Shown in pieces: positions 34,631-43,130 of a stretch of DNA of 64,000 nucleotides (within the stretch, counting starts at the first letter, position 1; each line of letters starts with the position of its first letter). The notes below the pieces were generated by a model, which ran no database searches, had not been told where the DNA came from, and saw only the letters and a program-made list of their open reading frames with translations. Origin of the DNA: Paludibacteraceae bacterium (GTDB taxonomy: Bacteria > Bacteroidota > Bacteroidia > Bacteroidales > Paludibacteraceae); assembly GCA_017517845.1 (NCBI GenBank), contig JAFWXW010000038.1:62001-126000 (forward strand). The letters are read 5' to 3'. The translations under genes were made by a program, and so were the position numbers.

Positions 34631-35841
34631 GGCACAAAATGTTTAGGTTCTTCGGCAGGATACTTTACTATCTTACCATCTTTGTCTAATGAAATATACA
34701 TAGGTGCAGTTTTAATCTGCAACTGTGAAACCAACTGAGGATTATCTACTATACTGAAAATAAAGTCTTTGTTAATCTTTTCTACCTGTTTCAGACTTAT
34801 AGATTTATCTTCATCTGCAAAGATAAGTAAGAATAAACATTTTTCTGCATACTTATCTTGCATTTTTTTGAAATATTGAATATCAGAAAGACTTTCTCTG
34901 AGTGAAGAATTGGCAACAATGATGTAAACCTTTTTGTAATAGAGTTCACTCCATGAAAATCTTACACCATTTAGGTTTGTAAGTTCACCCAATATTGGTT
35001 TATAGCCAACTGTTACTTCGTCTTTTCTCAATGCACTAACTATAGTTTTTACATTGTCAGTTTTTACGGAATCCATATAATTTCTAGGCAGATTATCCAT
35101 TAAAACTTGATGAAGTAGAGAAAGGTCATAGAGTTCTTCATTTTCCTTTAAATAATCTGACATATTAAAACCTGTAAAAATGGCTTCAAAAGATTCCCAA
35201 AATGCAGGTTGGTCATAGTTAACTTTGTATGGAAGGAAGAAATTTTTTATGGCTAGATTAGGGGCTTTGGGAGAATATAGATTTACCAAGAGTGCATATC
35301 TATAATGCTTATATTCAGAGAAAAACACATCATTAGACTGATATTTTTCATCTAGATAATTCATAGCAGAATCTATCTTTTCTGTAGTAATTGGACCTTG
35401 AGTAATATCCACCCAAACAGAGTCAAAACTATCCTCAAAATCTGAAATCTTTCGGTTAATATCATCTATTGGCAGATTATTAAAACTCAAAAGTATAGTT
35501 TGAGGTTTAAAATAAGGATTTAATTTATCTTTTCTAGAAATCTCCTTTCTGGCAGGCAAATTTATACTATAATTTTTACCTTGAGCAATATAAATTATCC
35601 CCGTATAATATCCTAAATCTATTTGAGCTTGTATGGTTTGAGGGTTATCAACTGACAAAGAAAAACTTCCGTCTTCTGCAACCACACAAGAATCTAAAAT
35701 TTCTTTTGTAGCATGCCAACCATCATGAGAGGTGGATAAAACCAATGTTTTACTGGCATAACTTGGTGCAACCCCTGTTATTTGAGAAGCAAATAATGAG
35801 ACAGAAATAAATAAATATGCTATTAAAAGATATTTTCTCAT
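34627..35841 (-). CDS. Exported thioredoxin-fold protein without a CxxC motif
   Basis: A 404-residue exported protein (signal MRKYLLIAYLFISVSLFASQ). The N-terminal beta-domain (about 25-110) resembles the DUF4369-type domain seen before thioredoxin domains in Bacteroidetes. The middle is helical. The C-terminal 130 residues form a thioredoxin-like fold (YKKVYIIVANSSLRESLSDI, CLFLLIFADEDKS, LQIKTAPMYISLDKDGKIV with the cis-Pro). The CxxC redox pair is missing, so it is unlikely to be an active disulfide reductase. The gene overlaps uvrA and pssA by 4 nt each. Function unknown. Confidence 0.75.
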   Translation of the reverse strand: MRKYLLIAYLFISVSLFASQITGVAPSYASKTLVLSTSHDGWHATKEILDSCVVAEDGSFSLSVDNPQTIQAQIDLGYYTGIIYIAQGKNYSINLPARKEISRKDKLNPYFKPQTILLSFNNLPIDDINRKISDFEDSFDSVWVDITQGPITTEKIDSAMNYLDEKYQSNDVFFSEYKHYRYALLVNLYSPKAPNLAIKNFFLPYKVNYDQPAFWESFEAIFTGFNMSDYLKENEELYDLSLLHQVLMDNLPRNYMDSVKTDNVKTIVSALRKDEVTVGYKPILGELTNLNGVRFSWSELYYKKVYIIVANSSLRESLSDIQYFKKMQDKYAEKCLFLLIFADEDKSISLKQVEKINKDFIFSIVDNPQLVSQLQIKTAPMYISLDKDGKIVKYPAEEPKHFVP

Positions 35842-38642
35842 AAAAATGGTGCTGTAATGCCTATGTTTTTAGATTTAATTTCTTCTGGAGTGCCAGTGAC
35901 CACTACTGTACCACCTTCTCTACCTCCTTCTAGACCCATATCTATGATGTAATCGGCATTTCTTATCACATCTAAGTTATGTTCTATCACTATTAGACTA
36001 TTTCCCCTATCTACTAGTTTATTTAGAACACCCAAAAGTACTTTTATATCCTCAAAATGAAGACCTGTGGTAGGTTCATCTAAGATATAAAGAGTTTTAC
36101 CCGTATCTTTTTTTGATAATTCTGTGGCCAATTTAACACGTTGGTTTTCACCACCAGAGAGTGTTGTAGAAGACTGACCCAACTTTATATAGCCCAATCC
36201 TACATCTTGCAGAGTTTTAAGTTTAGGAAGCAGTTTTGGTACATTTTCAAAAAATTCCACAGCCTGATTTATAGTCATATCTAGCACATCTGCTATAGAT
36301 TTACCTTTAAATTTTACTTGAAGGGTTTCTCTGTTGTAACGTTTACCATGACAGTCTTTGCATGGAACATAAACATCTGACATAAAGCCCATTTCTAGCC
36401 TTTCATAGCCATTACCCTGACAAGTTTCACAACGTCCACCTTTTACATTAAAAGAGAAACGACCTGCTTTATATGCTCTAGCCTTACTTTCTGGAAGAGC
36501 GACAAAAAGATTTCTAATATCAGAGAATATTCCTGTATATGTGGCAGGATTGGAACGTGGAGTTCTACCAATTGGCGACTGATCTACATCTATGACCTTA
36601 TCTATATGTTCCAAACCTTCTATAGATTTATATGGCAAAGGTTCAGCCAATGACCTATAAAAATGTTTACTTAAAATAGGATATAAAGTACCATTAATCA
36701 AACTAGATTTTCCACTTCCTGATACACCAGTGATGCAAATAAATTTACCTAAAGGAAATTCTACAGATACATCTTTTAGATTATGACCTGTTGCTCCAGT
36801 TAGTTTTAGAAATTTACCATTCCCTATGCGACGAACTTCTGGAACTGGAATAGACAATTTTTTATTTAAATACCCTGCACTTAATGTATCTGTTCTTAAC
36901 ATATCATCTATTCGCCCCTGAAACACCACATGTCCTCCCAGACGTCCCGCTTTTGGTCCCATATCCACGATATAATCAGAGTTACGCATCATATCTTCGT
37001 CATGCTCCACCACTATAACAGTGTTGCCCATATCGCGAAGCCTTTTTAGGGAATCTATCAACTTCACATTATCTCTAGGGTGCAAACCAATGCTTGGTTC
37101 GTCCAAAATATAAAGCACATTTATCAACTGTGATCCTATCTGAGTGGCAAGTCTAATACGTTGGCTTTCACCACCAGAAAGACTATCAGAAGACCTATCC
37201 AATGATAAGTAATGCAGACCTACATCCATAAGGAATGAAAGTCTCACCCTTATTTCTTTTATTATCTCAGTAGCTATTTTTTTCTGAGTATCAGTGAGTT
37301 TATCCTCTATATTTAAGAAAAATGTATAGAGGTCACTTATGTCCATAGAAGAAAGTTGTGCTATATTATAACCCGCTATTTTATAATTAAGAGCCTCTAT
37401 ATTTAGTCTAGTACCTTTACATTCTGGACAAACCACTGTTCTAGAAAAATTTTCTGCCCAACGTTCAGATGCAGAAGAAGCATCTGCCTCCAACATTAGT
37501 TTAATGTATTCTACCAATCCGTCAAAAGTGCTAGCATAATCACTAAGTCCAGATACTGTGCTTTTGGTAATCAATCTATCATCAGAACCATTTACTATTT
37601 TGTTTATAAGTTCTTCTGGTAAATCTTTTATTGGTGTTTTCAGATTACAATCATAAAGTGCACACAGGGCTTCTAGCTGCATAAACACACTAGCTGCCTT
37701 ATATTTTCCTAATGGCTCTATACCACCTTCTGCTATACTTAATTCTTTATTTGGAAATAATTTATCCCTATCTATCTCACTAACATAACCCAATCCATTA
37801 CATTTGGGGCAATATCCTCTAGGTGAATTAAATGAAAAATTATGAGGAGCTGGTTCTGAATATGCGATTCCACTCTCTGGACACATCAAGTTTTTGCTAA
37901 AATAACGAATATCTGAACCATCTTTTTCTATTACAGCACATAAACCACCTCCTTGTGTCATGGCAATAGAAAGTGACTGAATTAATCTTTTCTCATTTTC
38001 TGGATTGACCTCCAATCTATCTACCACTAGTTCTACATCGTGAATTTTATATCTATCCAGTCTCATATCTGGTAAGACTTCTTGTAATTCACCATCTATT
38101 CTTACCCTTAAAAATCCTTTTTTTCTTAAACTCTCAAATAATTCACGATAATGACCTTTTCTTGCCCTCACAAGTGGAGCTAAAAGATAGATTTTCTTCT
38201 TATTATAATCTTTATATAGGATTTCTAATATTTGTGCCTCGGTATATTTTATCATTGGTTTGCCAGTAACATACGAGTATGCTTGACCTGCTCTGGCAAA
38301 CAACAGACGAAGAAAGTCATAAATTTCTGTGGTAGTTCCCACTGTAGAACGTGGGTTTTTGTTGGTAGTTTTTTGCTCTATCGCAATAACAGGACTAAGT
38401 CCGTTGATTTCATCTACTTCTGGGCGTTCTATATTACCTAGAAAATTACGAGCATATGCAGAAAATGTTTCTATGTAGCGACGCTGTCCCTCTGCATAAA
38501 GAGTATCAAATGCCAATGAAGATTTACCACTTCCACTAAGTCCTGTAATAACAGTGAGTTTATTATGAGGAATCTTAACATCAACATTTTTTAAATTATG
38601 CTCCCTCGCCCCGTATATTTCTATGTATGTTTGCTCGCTCAT
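35838..38642 (-). CDS. uvrA: Excinuclease ABC subunit A
   Basis: A 934-residue UvrA of normal length. It has two ABC ATPase modules with Walker A GLSGSGKSSLAFDTLYAEG and GVSGSGKSSLINGTLYPIL, signature motifs LSGGESQRIRLATQIGS and LSGGENQRVKLATELSK, and zinc-binding CxxC pairs (CPECKG, CPKCNG, CETCQG/CKDCHG). It recognises bulky DNA damage and loads UvrB for nucleotide excision repair. It lies 2 nt after rnpA and overlaps the thioredoxin-like gene by 4 nt. Confidence 0.97.
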   Translation of the reverse strand: MSEQTYIEIYGAREHNLKNVDVKIPHNKLTVITGLSGSGKSSLAFDTLYAEGQRRYIETFSAYARNFLGNIERPEVDEINGLSPVIAIEQKTTNKNPRSTVGTTTEIYDFLRLLFARAGQAYSYVTGKPMIKYTEAQILEILYKDYNKKKIYLLAPLVRARKGHYRELFESLRKKGFLRVRIDGELQEVLPDMRLDRYKIHDVELVVDRLEVNPENEKRLIQSLSIAMTQGGGLCAVIEKDGSDIRYFSKNLMCPESGIAYSEPAPHNFSFNSPRGYCPKCNGLGYVSEIDRDKLFPNKELSIAEGGIEPLGKYKAASVFMQLEALCALYDCNLKTPIKDLPEELINKIVNGSDDRLITKSTVSGLSDYASTFDGLVEYIKLMLEADASSASERWAENFSRTVVCPECKGTRLNIEALNYKIAGYNIAQLSSMDISDLYTFFLNIEDKLTDTQKKIATEIIKEIRVRLSFLMDVGLHYLSLDRSSDSLSGGESQRIRLATQIGSQLINVLYILDEPSIGLHPRDNVKLIDSLKRLRDMGNTVIVVEHDEDMMRNSDYIVDMGPKAGRLGGHVVFQGRIDDMLRTDTLSAGYLNKKLSIPVPEVRRIGNGKFLKLTGATGHNLKDVSVEFPLGKFICITGVSGSGKSSLINGTLYPILSKHFYRSLAEPLPYKSIEGLEHIDKVIDVDQSPIGRTPRSNPATYTGIFSDIRNLFVALPESKARAYKAGRFSFNVKGGRCETCQGNGYERLEMGFMSDVYVPCKDCHGKRYNRETLQVKFKGKSIADVLDMTINQAVEFFENVPKLLPKLKTLQDVGLGYIKLGQSSTTLSGGENQRVKLATELSKKDTGKTLYILDEPTTGLHFEDIKVLLGVLNKLVDRGNSLIVIEHNLDVIRNADYIIDMGLEGGREGGTVVVTGTPEEIKSKNIGITAPFL

Positions 38643-38644
38643 AT

Positions 38645-38992
38645 TTATGTGGTTTCTATCTTTTCCAATGCCTTAATTACAGACATCTCCAAAGTGGAAA
38701 AATCTGCCATTTCATCAGAAGAATATATAAATGCGATATCGTATTTCAAGTCTCTTTTGTTTAATCTATATGCCTCTCTCAACCTACGTTTGAGTAAGTT
38801 TCTATCCACTGCATGTTTAAAAAATCTTTTTGGCACTATAACCATTATCCTTGTGGGTAGTCCTTCTTCTGACTGAGCCTTATACACCACTCTCAAAGGG
38901 TGTACATATACACTCTTTTTCTTCCCTGCAAATAGATTTTCTGTATCTGCAGTTCCGTGAAGTCTTTCTATTTTCTTTAAAGTGTTAGGCAT
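38645..38992 (-). CDS. rnpA: Ribonuclease P protein component
   Basis: A 115-residue basic protein with the RNR-type motif in RFFKHAVDRNLLKRRLREAYRLNK and the N-terminal KIERLHGTADTENLFA strand. It assists the RNase P RNA in 5' maturation of tRNAs. It leads the uvrA-recX gene run. Upstream are a REP-like palindrome and the hemD terminator; no clear promoter box was found. The usual rpmH neighbour is absent, as is common in this phylum. Confidence 0.93.
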   Translation of the reverse strand: MPNTLKKIERLHGTADTENLFAGKKKSVYVHPLRVVYKAQSEEGLPTRIMVIVPKRFFKHAVDRNLLKRRLREAYRLNKRDLKYDIAFIYSSDEMADFSTLEMSVIKALEKIETT

Positions 38993-39005
38993 AAATAACG
39001 CATAA

Positions 39006-39026
39006 TCCCTTTGACATGCTCAGGGA
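39006..39026 (-). repeat. REP-like palindrome of the CCCTGAGC...AAGGG type
   Basis: TCCCT and AGGGA arms enclose TGAGCATGTCA, itself a TGA/TCA and GCATG dyad. Closely similar short elements are dispersed in many unrelated bacterial genomes. Here it sits between rnpA and the hemD terminator. Confidence 0.6.
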
Positions 39027-39031
39027 CTAAT

Positions 39032-39066
39032 AAAAAAATATCCCAAAAATACGAATTTTTGGGATA
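39032..39066 (-). terminator. Intrinsic terminator after hemD
   Basis: TATCCCAAAAAT (39039-39050) pairs perfectly with ATTTTTGGGATA (39055-39066); on the minus strand seven T residues follow. Confidence 0.9.
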
Positions 39067-39087
39067 AATATAGAGTTTAAAGTAAGA

Positions 39088-39849
39088 TTATTTTTTATTT
39101 ACTTTGTTTTCCTTCAAGAATAGGTCTATTGCAGCTGTTATAGAAGGTGTTTGTGGATTTGGAGCACTTACATCCAATCTCCAACCAGCTTCTTCCACTG
39201 CTTTTGCTGTTTTGGCACCTAGAGCAGCTATAGCAACTTCACCTTGTTCAAAGTCTGGATAATTTTTCTTTAATGAATTTATTCCCTCTGGTGAGAAAAA
39301 TACTACCATATCATAATCAAAAGGCTTGCCCTCTGCAATATCATTACTTACTGTTTTGTAGAAAGCAGCTTTGGCACAAGTAATTTTATTTTCTTCTAAT
39401 ACAGAAACAAAATTATCTTTATTAACATCTGCCACTGCCACTAAATATTTTTCATCTGCGTGGCGTTTAATTTGTGGTAAAAGTTCTTCCACCTTGTTTG
39501 TTTCTACTGGAGGAAAGAAAACTTTACGTTTACGATATTGGATATATTTTTGCAGGTAAGAAGCTATCTTTTCTGATACGCAGAAATATTTCATAGTATC
39601 TGGCACTGTATAACGCATTTCTTCACATAAACGGAAGAAGTGATCTATCGCAGTACGAGCTGTGAAAACGATAGCGGTAAAATCCTTAACTTCTACGCGT
39701 TGAGCTCTAAATTCTTGTAGAGAAAGACCTTCTACTTTGATTAGAGGCTTGAATACTATCTCAACACCATATTTTTTTTCTATATCAAAGTATGGAGATT
39801 TATCTCCTGCTGGTTTTGGTTGTGAAACCAATATTTTCTTTATCTTCAT
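39088..39849 (-). CDS. hemD: Uroporphyrinogen-III synthase
   Basis: A 253-residue HemD-family protein with two alternating alpha/beta lobes. Visible are the N-terminal strand ILVSQPKPAGDKSPYF, FTARTAIDHFFRLCEEM, VFFSPEGINSLKKNYP and AALGAKTAKAVEEAGW, the last two typical of the C-terminal lobe. HemD closes and rearranges hydroxymethylbilane to uroporphyrinogen III. It is downstream of DUF4271 by 6 nt, a conserved Bacteroidales pairing, and has a strong promoter box of its own inside the DUF4271 coding region. Other haem genes are not in the window, so the pathway may be partial or scattered. Confidence 0.85.
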   Translation of the reverse strand: MKIKKILVSQPKPAGDKSPYFDIEKKYGVEIVFKPLIKVEGLSLQEFRAQRVEVKDFTAIVFTARTAIDHFFRLCEEMRYTVPDTMKYFCVSEKIASYLQKYIQYRKRKVFFPPVETNKVEELLPQIKRHADEKYLVAVADVNKDNFVSVLEENKITCAKAAFYKTVSNDIAEGKPFDYDMVVFFSPEGINSLKKNYPDFEQGEVAIAALGAKTAKAVEEAGWRLDVSAPNPQTPSITAAIDLFLKENKVNKK

Positions 39850-39855
39850 CGGGAT

Positions 39856-40482
39856 TTAAATTGTATATAACACCATTTCACCTATAGCCTTTTGTGCTAC
39901 TAGCAAGGGTAAAATTTCGAGGGTGCAAAGATACAAAATAAAATGCAAAGTCAATTCTAATCTACTAAAAAAATATTTAAAAAGAAGATAACAATATGAA
40001 AATGCAACGATTGCATAAAATATTATAGTGAGAATAATCCATGCTATATGGGTAATTTCTGGAGTAAACCTCAGAAAAATAAACATAATAAAGGAGAATA
40101 TCCCCCCTATTGCTACTAGTCTTACATATTGATTGAGAATATTATTAGATTTTTTCCCATAAAAACAAGAAAAATAAACTCTCATAATAGTGAGTTTTAG
40201 CAATAAAAACACAGATAAGATGGCATAAAATATAAAGAAATTCTCCACAGAGAAAGTCTGTGGTTGTACATATTGGAGAAATAATAGAGAATAACCTAAC
40301 AACCCTATCACAGTTATAAAAATCTGAATAGAGTGTTCTCTTAATGTTAGTTTTTGGTATCTATAATAATAGCCAAATGCACTCACAAGTTGTCTAAAGA
40401 CGAAATTATCTTTCTCTTTAAACAAATATGTGAGCGATATGCATACCGCTAAGAAGATTGATATTATTGTGATGTTGCTCAT
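39856..40482 (-). CDS. DUF4271 membrane protein
   Basis: 208 residues from MSNITIISIFLAVCISL, with about six hydrophobic membrane segments and basic loops. It matches the DUF4271 family usually found beside hemD in Bacteroidetes. Function unknown. A frame extended to 40512 would be encoded by a palindromic repeat (MHARRVCVFN), so I prefer the ATG at 40482 that begins directly with the first membrane helix. The last codons contain the -7 box used by hemD. Confidence 0.85.
   Translation of the reverse strand: MSNITIISIFLAVCISLTYLFKEKDNFVFRQLVSAFGYYYRYQKLTLREHSIQIFITVIGLLGYSLLFLQYVQPQTFSVENFFIFYAILSVFLLLKLTIMRVYFSCFYGKKSNNILNQYVRLVAIGGIFSFIMFIFLRFTPEITHIAWIILTIIFYAIVAFSYCYLLFKYFFSRLELTLHFILYLCTLEILPLLVAQKAIGEMVLYTI
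39926..39933 (-). promoter_or_regulatory. -7 promoter box for hemD inside DUF4271
   Basis: TATCTTTG on the minus strand, 77 nt before the hemD ATG and within the codons for Tyr-Leu-Cys of DUF4271. Confidence 0.45.
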
Positions 40483-40491
40483 ATTAAAGAC

Positions 40492-40594
40492 GCACACCCT
40501 ACGGGCGTGCACTATGGTATATATACTTACTACACAGGCGTTATCGCTACGCTCAACACCTGCCTACAAAAAAGGTTCATACCCTACGGGCATG
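40492..40594 (-). repeat. Cluster of three small hairpins after argB
   Basis: On the minus strand: CATGCCC-GTA-GGGTATG (40594-40578, touching the argB stop), CAGGTGTT...AACGCCTG (40562-40535) and GCACGCCC-GTA-GGGTGTGC (40510-40492). The first and third share the core GCCC-GTA-GGGT with a G-U wobble but have different outer stems, each self-complementary. Confidence 0.65.
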
Positions 40595-41368
40595 TCAACC
40601 CTTAATAATGGTAGTACCTGTATCCTTGCCTATTTGAGAGGCTTCGGTGATTACTACTTTGCTAACACCTGCTTCCAATGCTCTGAAAGCATTATCCAAT
40701 TTTGGTATCATACCTCCACTGATAATGCCTTCTGCTTTATATTTTTCATAAAGTTCTGGAGTAATCTCCGAAATTACACTATCATCATCGTCTGGGTTGT
40801 AAAGTACACCTTTTTTCTCAAAACAATAAACAAGGGTGGTTTCAAATTTTTCAGACAGTGCTTTGGCTGTTTCACTCGCAATAGTATCTGCATTGGTATT
40901 AAGAAGTCCATGAACTTTTGAAAACGAAAGTGGAGCAAGCACAGGCACGATATCTTGTTCCAACAATAATGCAAGTTTGTCTGCATCTACTTTTTTCACA
41001 TCACCTACAAAACCATAATCTATAGTTTCCACTGGGCGTTTGTCACTTTGTATTACACAAAGGTCTGCACCCGTAAGTCCAAGAGCATTCATATCTCTTT
41101 TTTGAAGACCCACTACAATACCTTTATTAACCAAACCTCCATAAACCATAGTTACCACTTCTAGGGTTTCGGCGTCGGTAATACGTCTGCCATCTACCAT
41201 TTTACTTTCTATACCTAGTCGAGTAGCAATGGCTGTTGCAGAACGACCACCACCGTGAACTAAAACTTTTTTACCTTCTACTGTTGAAAAATCGTCCAAT
41301 AAAGTGTTTAGTGACTCAGGAGTTTCTACTATCTTTCCCCCTACTTTTATAATAGTTAGTTTTTCCAT
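40595..41368 (-). CDS. argB: Acetylglutamate kinase (possibly succinylglutamate kinase)
   Basis: A 257-residue amino-acid kinase. Substrate and ATP-site motifs: IIKVGGKIVE, LVHGGGRSATAIATRLG, MVYGGLVNKGIVV, GMIPKLDNAFRALEAGVSKVVIT. It phosphorylates N-acylglutamate in arginine synthesis; in Bacteroides the pathway is known to use N-succinyl intermediates, so acetyl versus succinyl specificity is open. It lies 4 nt after an RNA methyltransferase gene on the same strand. An M20 deacylase lies divergently 0.6 kb away, possibly the matching acylornithine deacylase. Confidence 0.94.
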   Translation of the reverse strand: MEKLTIIKVGGKIVETPESLNTLLDDFSTVEGKKVLVHGGGRSATAIATRLGIESKMVDGRRITDAETLEVVTMVYGGLVNKGIVVGLQKRDMNALGLTGADLCVIQSDKRPVETIDYGFVGDVKKVDADKLALLLEQDIVPVLAPLSFSKVHGLLNTNADTIASETAKALSEKFETTLVYCFEKKGVLYNPDDDDSVISEITPELYEKYKAEGIISGGMIPKLDNAFRALEAGVSKVVITEASQIGKDTGTTIIKG

Positions 41369-41372
41369 AATC

Positions 41373-41906
41373 TTATTGTAATTTTAATTGTGTAAATATA
41401 TTCCAAATAGTCAATGCTCCTGCCACAGAAACGTTAAGTGAATGTTTAGTACCAAATTGCGGAATTTCTACGGTTTCATCGCATAAATCCACCACTTCTT
41501 GTTGCACTCCTTTCACCTCATTTCCTAGGATAATGGCATATTTTTCATCCTTGTTTAAGGATAGTTTTTCTAGCGAAATACTATTTTCGGTTTGCTCCAC
41601 CGCAAGCACTTTGTAACCCTCTTCATGCAGTCTATCAACCACATCCTTTGTCTCTGCTACATACTCCCATAGCACACTATCTTCTGCACCCAATGCTGTT
41701 TTATGAATTTCTGCATTTGGAGGAGTAGAAGTAATACCACAAAGATAGATTTTTTCTACGATGAAAGCGTCGCTTGTTCTAAAAATAGACCCTACATTGT
41801 GCAGACTTCTCACATTGTCCAAAACCACCACAAGAGGAAGTTTTTCTGCTGCCCTAAATTCCTCAACATTTAGTCTATTTAATTCTATTACAGATAATTT
41901 TCTCAT
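41373..41906 (-). CDS. TrmH/SpoU-family RNA 2'-O-methyltransferase
   Basis: 177 residues from MRKLSVIELNRLN. The SPOUT signature motifs are VVLDNVRSLHNVGSIFRTSD (motif 1), AIILGNEVKGV (motif 2) and IPQFGTKHSLNVSVAGALTIW (motif 3), which form the SAM-binding trefoil knot. It methylates a ribose 2'-OH in tRNA or rRNA; the target is not deducible. A longer frame from 41990 would start upstream of the promoter box (41925-41932), so the Met at 41906 is the start. It is followed by argB with a 4-nt gap. Confidence 0.92.
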   Translation of the reverse strand: MRKLSVIELNRLNVEEFRAAEKLPLVVVLDNVRSLHNVGSIFRTSDAFIVEKIYLCGITSTPPNAEIHKTALGAEDSVLWEYVAETKDVVDRLHEEGYKVLAVEQTENSISLEKLSLNKDEKYAIILGNEVKGVQQEVVDLCDETVEIPQFGTKHSLNVSVAGALTIWNIFTQLKLQ

Positions 41907-41924
41907 TTTATTGAAATCAATGCA

Positions 41925-41952
41925 CAAAAATAGTGTTTTTTTATTAAATTTG
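41925..41952. promoter_or_regulatory. Divergent promoter pair for the TrmH-like gene and the M20 gene
   Basis: Minus strand: TATTTTTG at 41932-41925. Plus strand: TAAATTTG at 41945-41952. The two -7 boxes are only 12 nt apart, so the polymerase footprints overlap. Confidence 0.5.
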
Positions 41953-41975
41953 TAACCAAATATGTATTTTTTACA

Positions 41976-43034
41976 ATGACAGCGGAACAAGCATATAAAC
42001 TACTACAAAATATGATAGAAATTCCTTCTCTGAGCAGGGAGGAAACAGCAGTAGCAGACTTTATTCAAAACTATTTGGAAAATCTGGGACTAGAGATAAG
42101 CAGAGTGGGAAACAATTTGTTTTCTATTTGCAAAGACTACTCAGAAAGCAAACCAACAATACTTTTAAATTCACATATCGACACCGTGAAGCCATCGGCT
42201 CTATGGACTAAAGACCCATTCAAAGCCACAGAAGAAGATGGAAAACTATATGGACTTGGTGCCAATGATGCAGGTGCGTCTGTGGTTTCCTTAATAGCCA
42301 CTTTTGTAAACCTAACAGCAAAACCTCAGCCATATAATCTGGTTTTAGGTATTTCTTGTCAAGAAGAAGTATCTGGCAAAGAGGGAATGGAACTACTAAT
42401 CACCAAGTTACCTAAAATAGATTTTGCAATAGTGGGAGAACCAACACAAATGCAATTGGCTGTAGCAGAAAGAGGACTTATGGTGGTAGATTGCAAGGCA
42501 AAAGGCAAATCTGGTCATGCTGCTAGAGAAGAGGGCATCAATGCCATATATGAAGCATTAGAAGACATTAATTGGTTCAAAAACTATAAATTCCCCAAGG
42601 TTTCTCCTATTTTGGGTCCTGTTAAGATGACAGTGTCAATAATTCAGGCAGGCACTCTGCACAATGTAGTTCCTGATAGTTGCACATTTACTGTGGATAT
42701 TCGCCTAAACGAATGCTACACACACCAAGAAGTGTTTGACACTATACAAGCAAACATAAAAAGCGAGGCAAAGGCACGCTCTATGAGACTGAAACCTTCG
42801 GCAACCGATATGAATCATCCTTTTGTGGTGGAATATCTAAAAACTGGAGGTGAAGTTTTTGGATCTTCTACCCTATCAGACCAAGCTCTTTTATCAATTC
42901 CTTCGGTAAAAATTGGTCCTGGCGACTCTGCCCGTTCCCACACCGCCGACGAATATATCCGCCTTTGCGAAATTGAACAAGCGATAGAAACATATACGAA
43001 ATTGTTAGATGGGTTGGAGTTAGTTAGGAGTTAG
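41976..43034 (+). CDS. M20-family metallopeptidase (ArgE/DapE-like deacylase)
   Basis: A 352-residue M20 enzyme. Metal-site residues lie in LLNSHIDTVKPSALWTKDPF (first His/Asp), LGANDAGASVV, GISCQEEVSGKEG (catalytic Glu pair), FAIVGEPTQMQLAVAERG, and the final His of GDSARSHTADEYI. The dimerisation domain is about 170-280. The likely substrate is N-acetyl- or N-succinyl-ornithine, given divergent argB nearby, but DapE-like or dipeptidase activity cannot be excluded. The last codons and stop (GLELVRS-stop) are encoded by a heptamer repeat array, so the C-terminus was formed or altered by the repeat. Confidence 0.9.
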   Translation: MTAEQAYKLLQNMIEIPSLSREETAVADFIQNYLENLGLEISRVGNNLFSICKDYSESKPTILLNSHIDTVKPSALWTKDPFKATEEDGKLYGLGANDAGASVVSLIATFVNLTAKPQPYNLVLGISCQEEVSGKEGMELLITKLPKIDFAIVGEPTQMQLAVAERGLMVVDCKAKGKSGHAAREEGINAIYEALEDINWFKNYKFPKVSPILGPVKMTVSIIQAGTLHNVVPDSCTFTVDIRLNECYTHQEVFDTIQANIKSEAKARSMRLKPSATDMNHPFVVEYLKTGGEVFGSSTLSDQALLSIPSVKIGPGDSARSHTADEYIRLCEIEQAIETYTKLLDGLELVRS

Positions 43035-43040
43035 GAGAGT
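43014..43040 (+). repeat. Heptamer array overlapping a gene end
   Basis: Units of AGTTAGG type; they supply the last six codons and the TAG stop of the M20 gene. Confidence 0.8.
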
Positions 43041-43069
43041 ATAATTAGTGAAATCTTTTTATAAATATG

Positions 43070-43100
43070 TTGCAAAACATAAAAATAAGTATTATCTTTG
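43070..43100 (+). promoter_or_regulatory. Promoter of the VWA-FISUMP-RHS operon
   Basis: -33 TTG at 43070-43072, 20-nt spacer, -7 TATCTTTG at 43093-43100. Start expected near 43107, leader about 24 nt. It is the only promoter of this quality seen before the whole island. Confidence 0.6.
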
Positions 43101-43130
43101 CAGCCGATTTAAACCAACCTAATTAGAGCT

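Noticed and set aside
41907..41990. Longer N-terminus of the TrmH-like protein from 41990
   Set aside because: It would be encoded upstream of and across the promoter box and overlaps the divergent M20 start.
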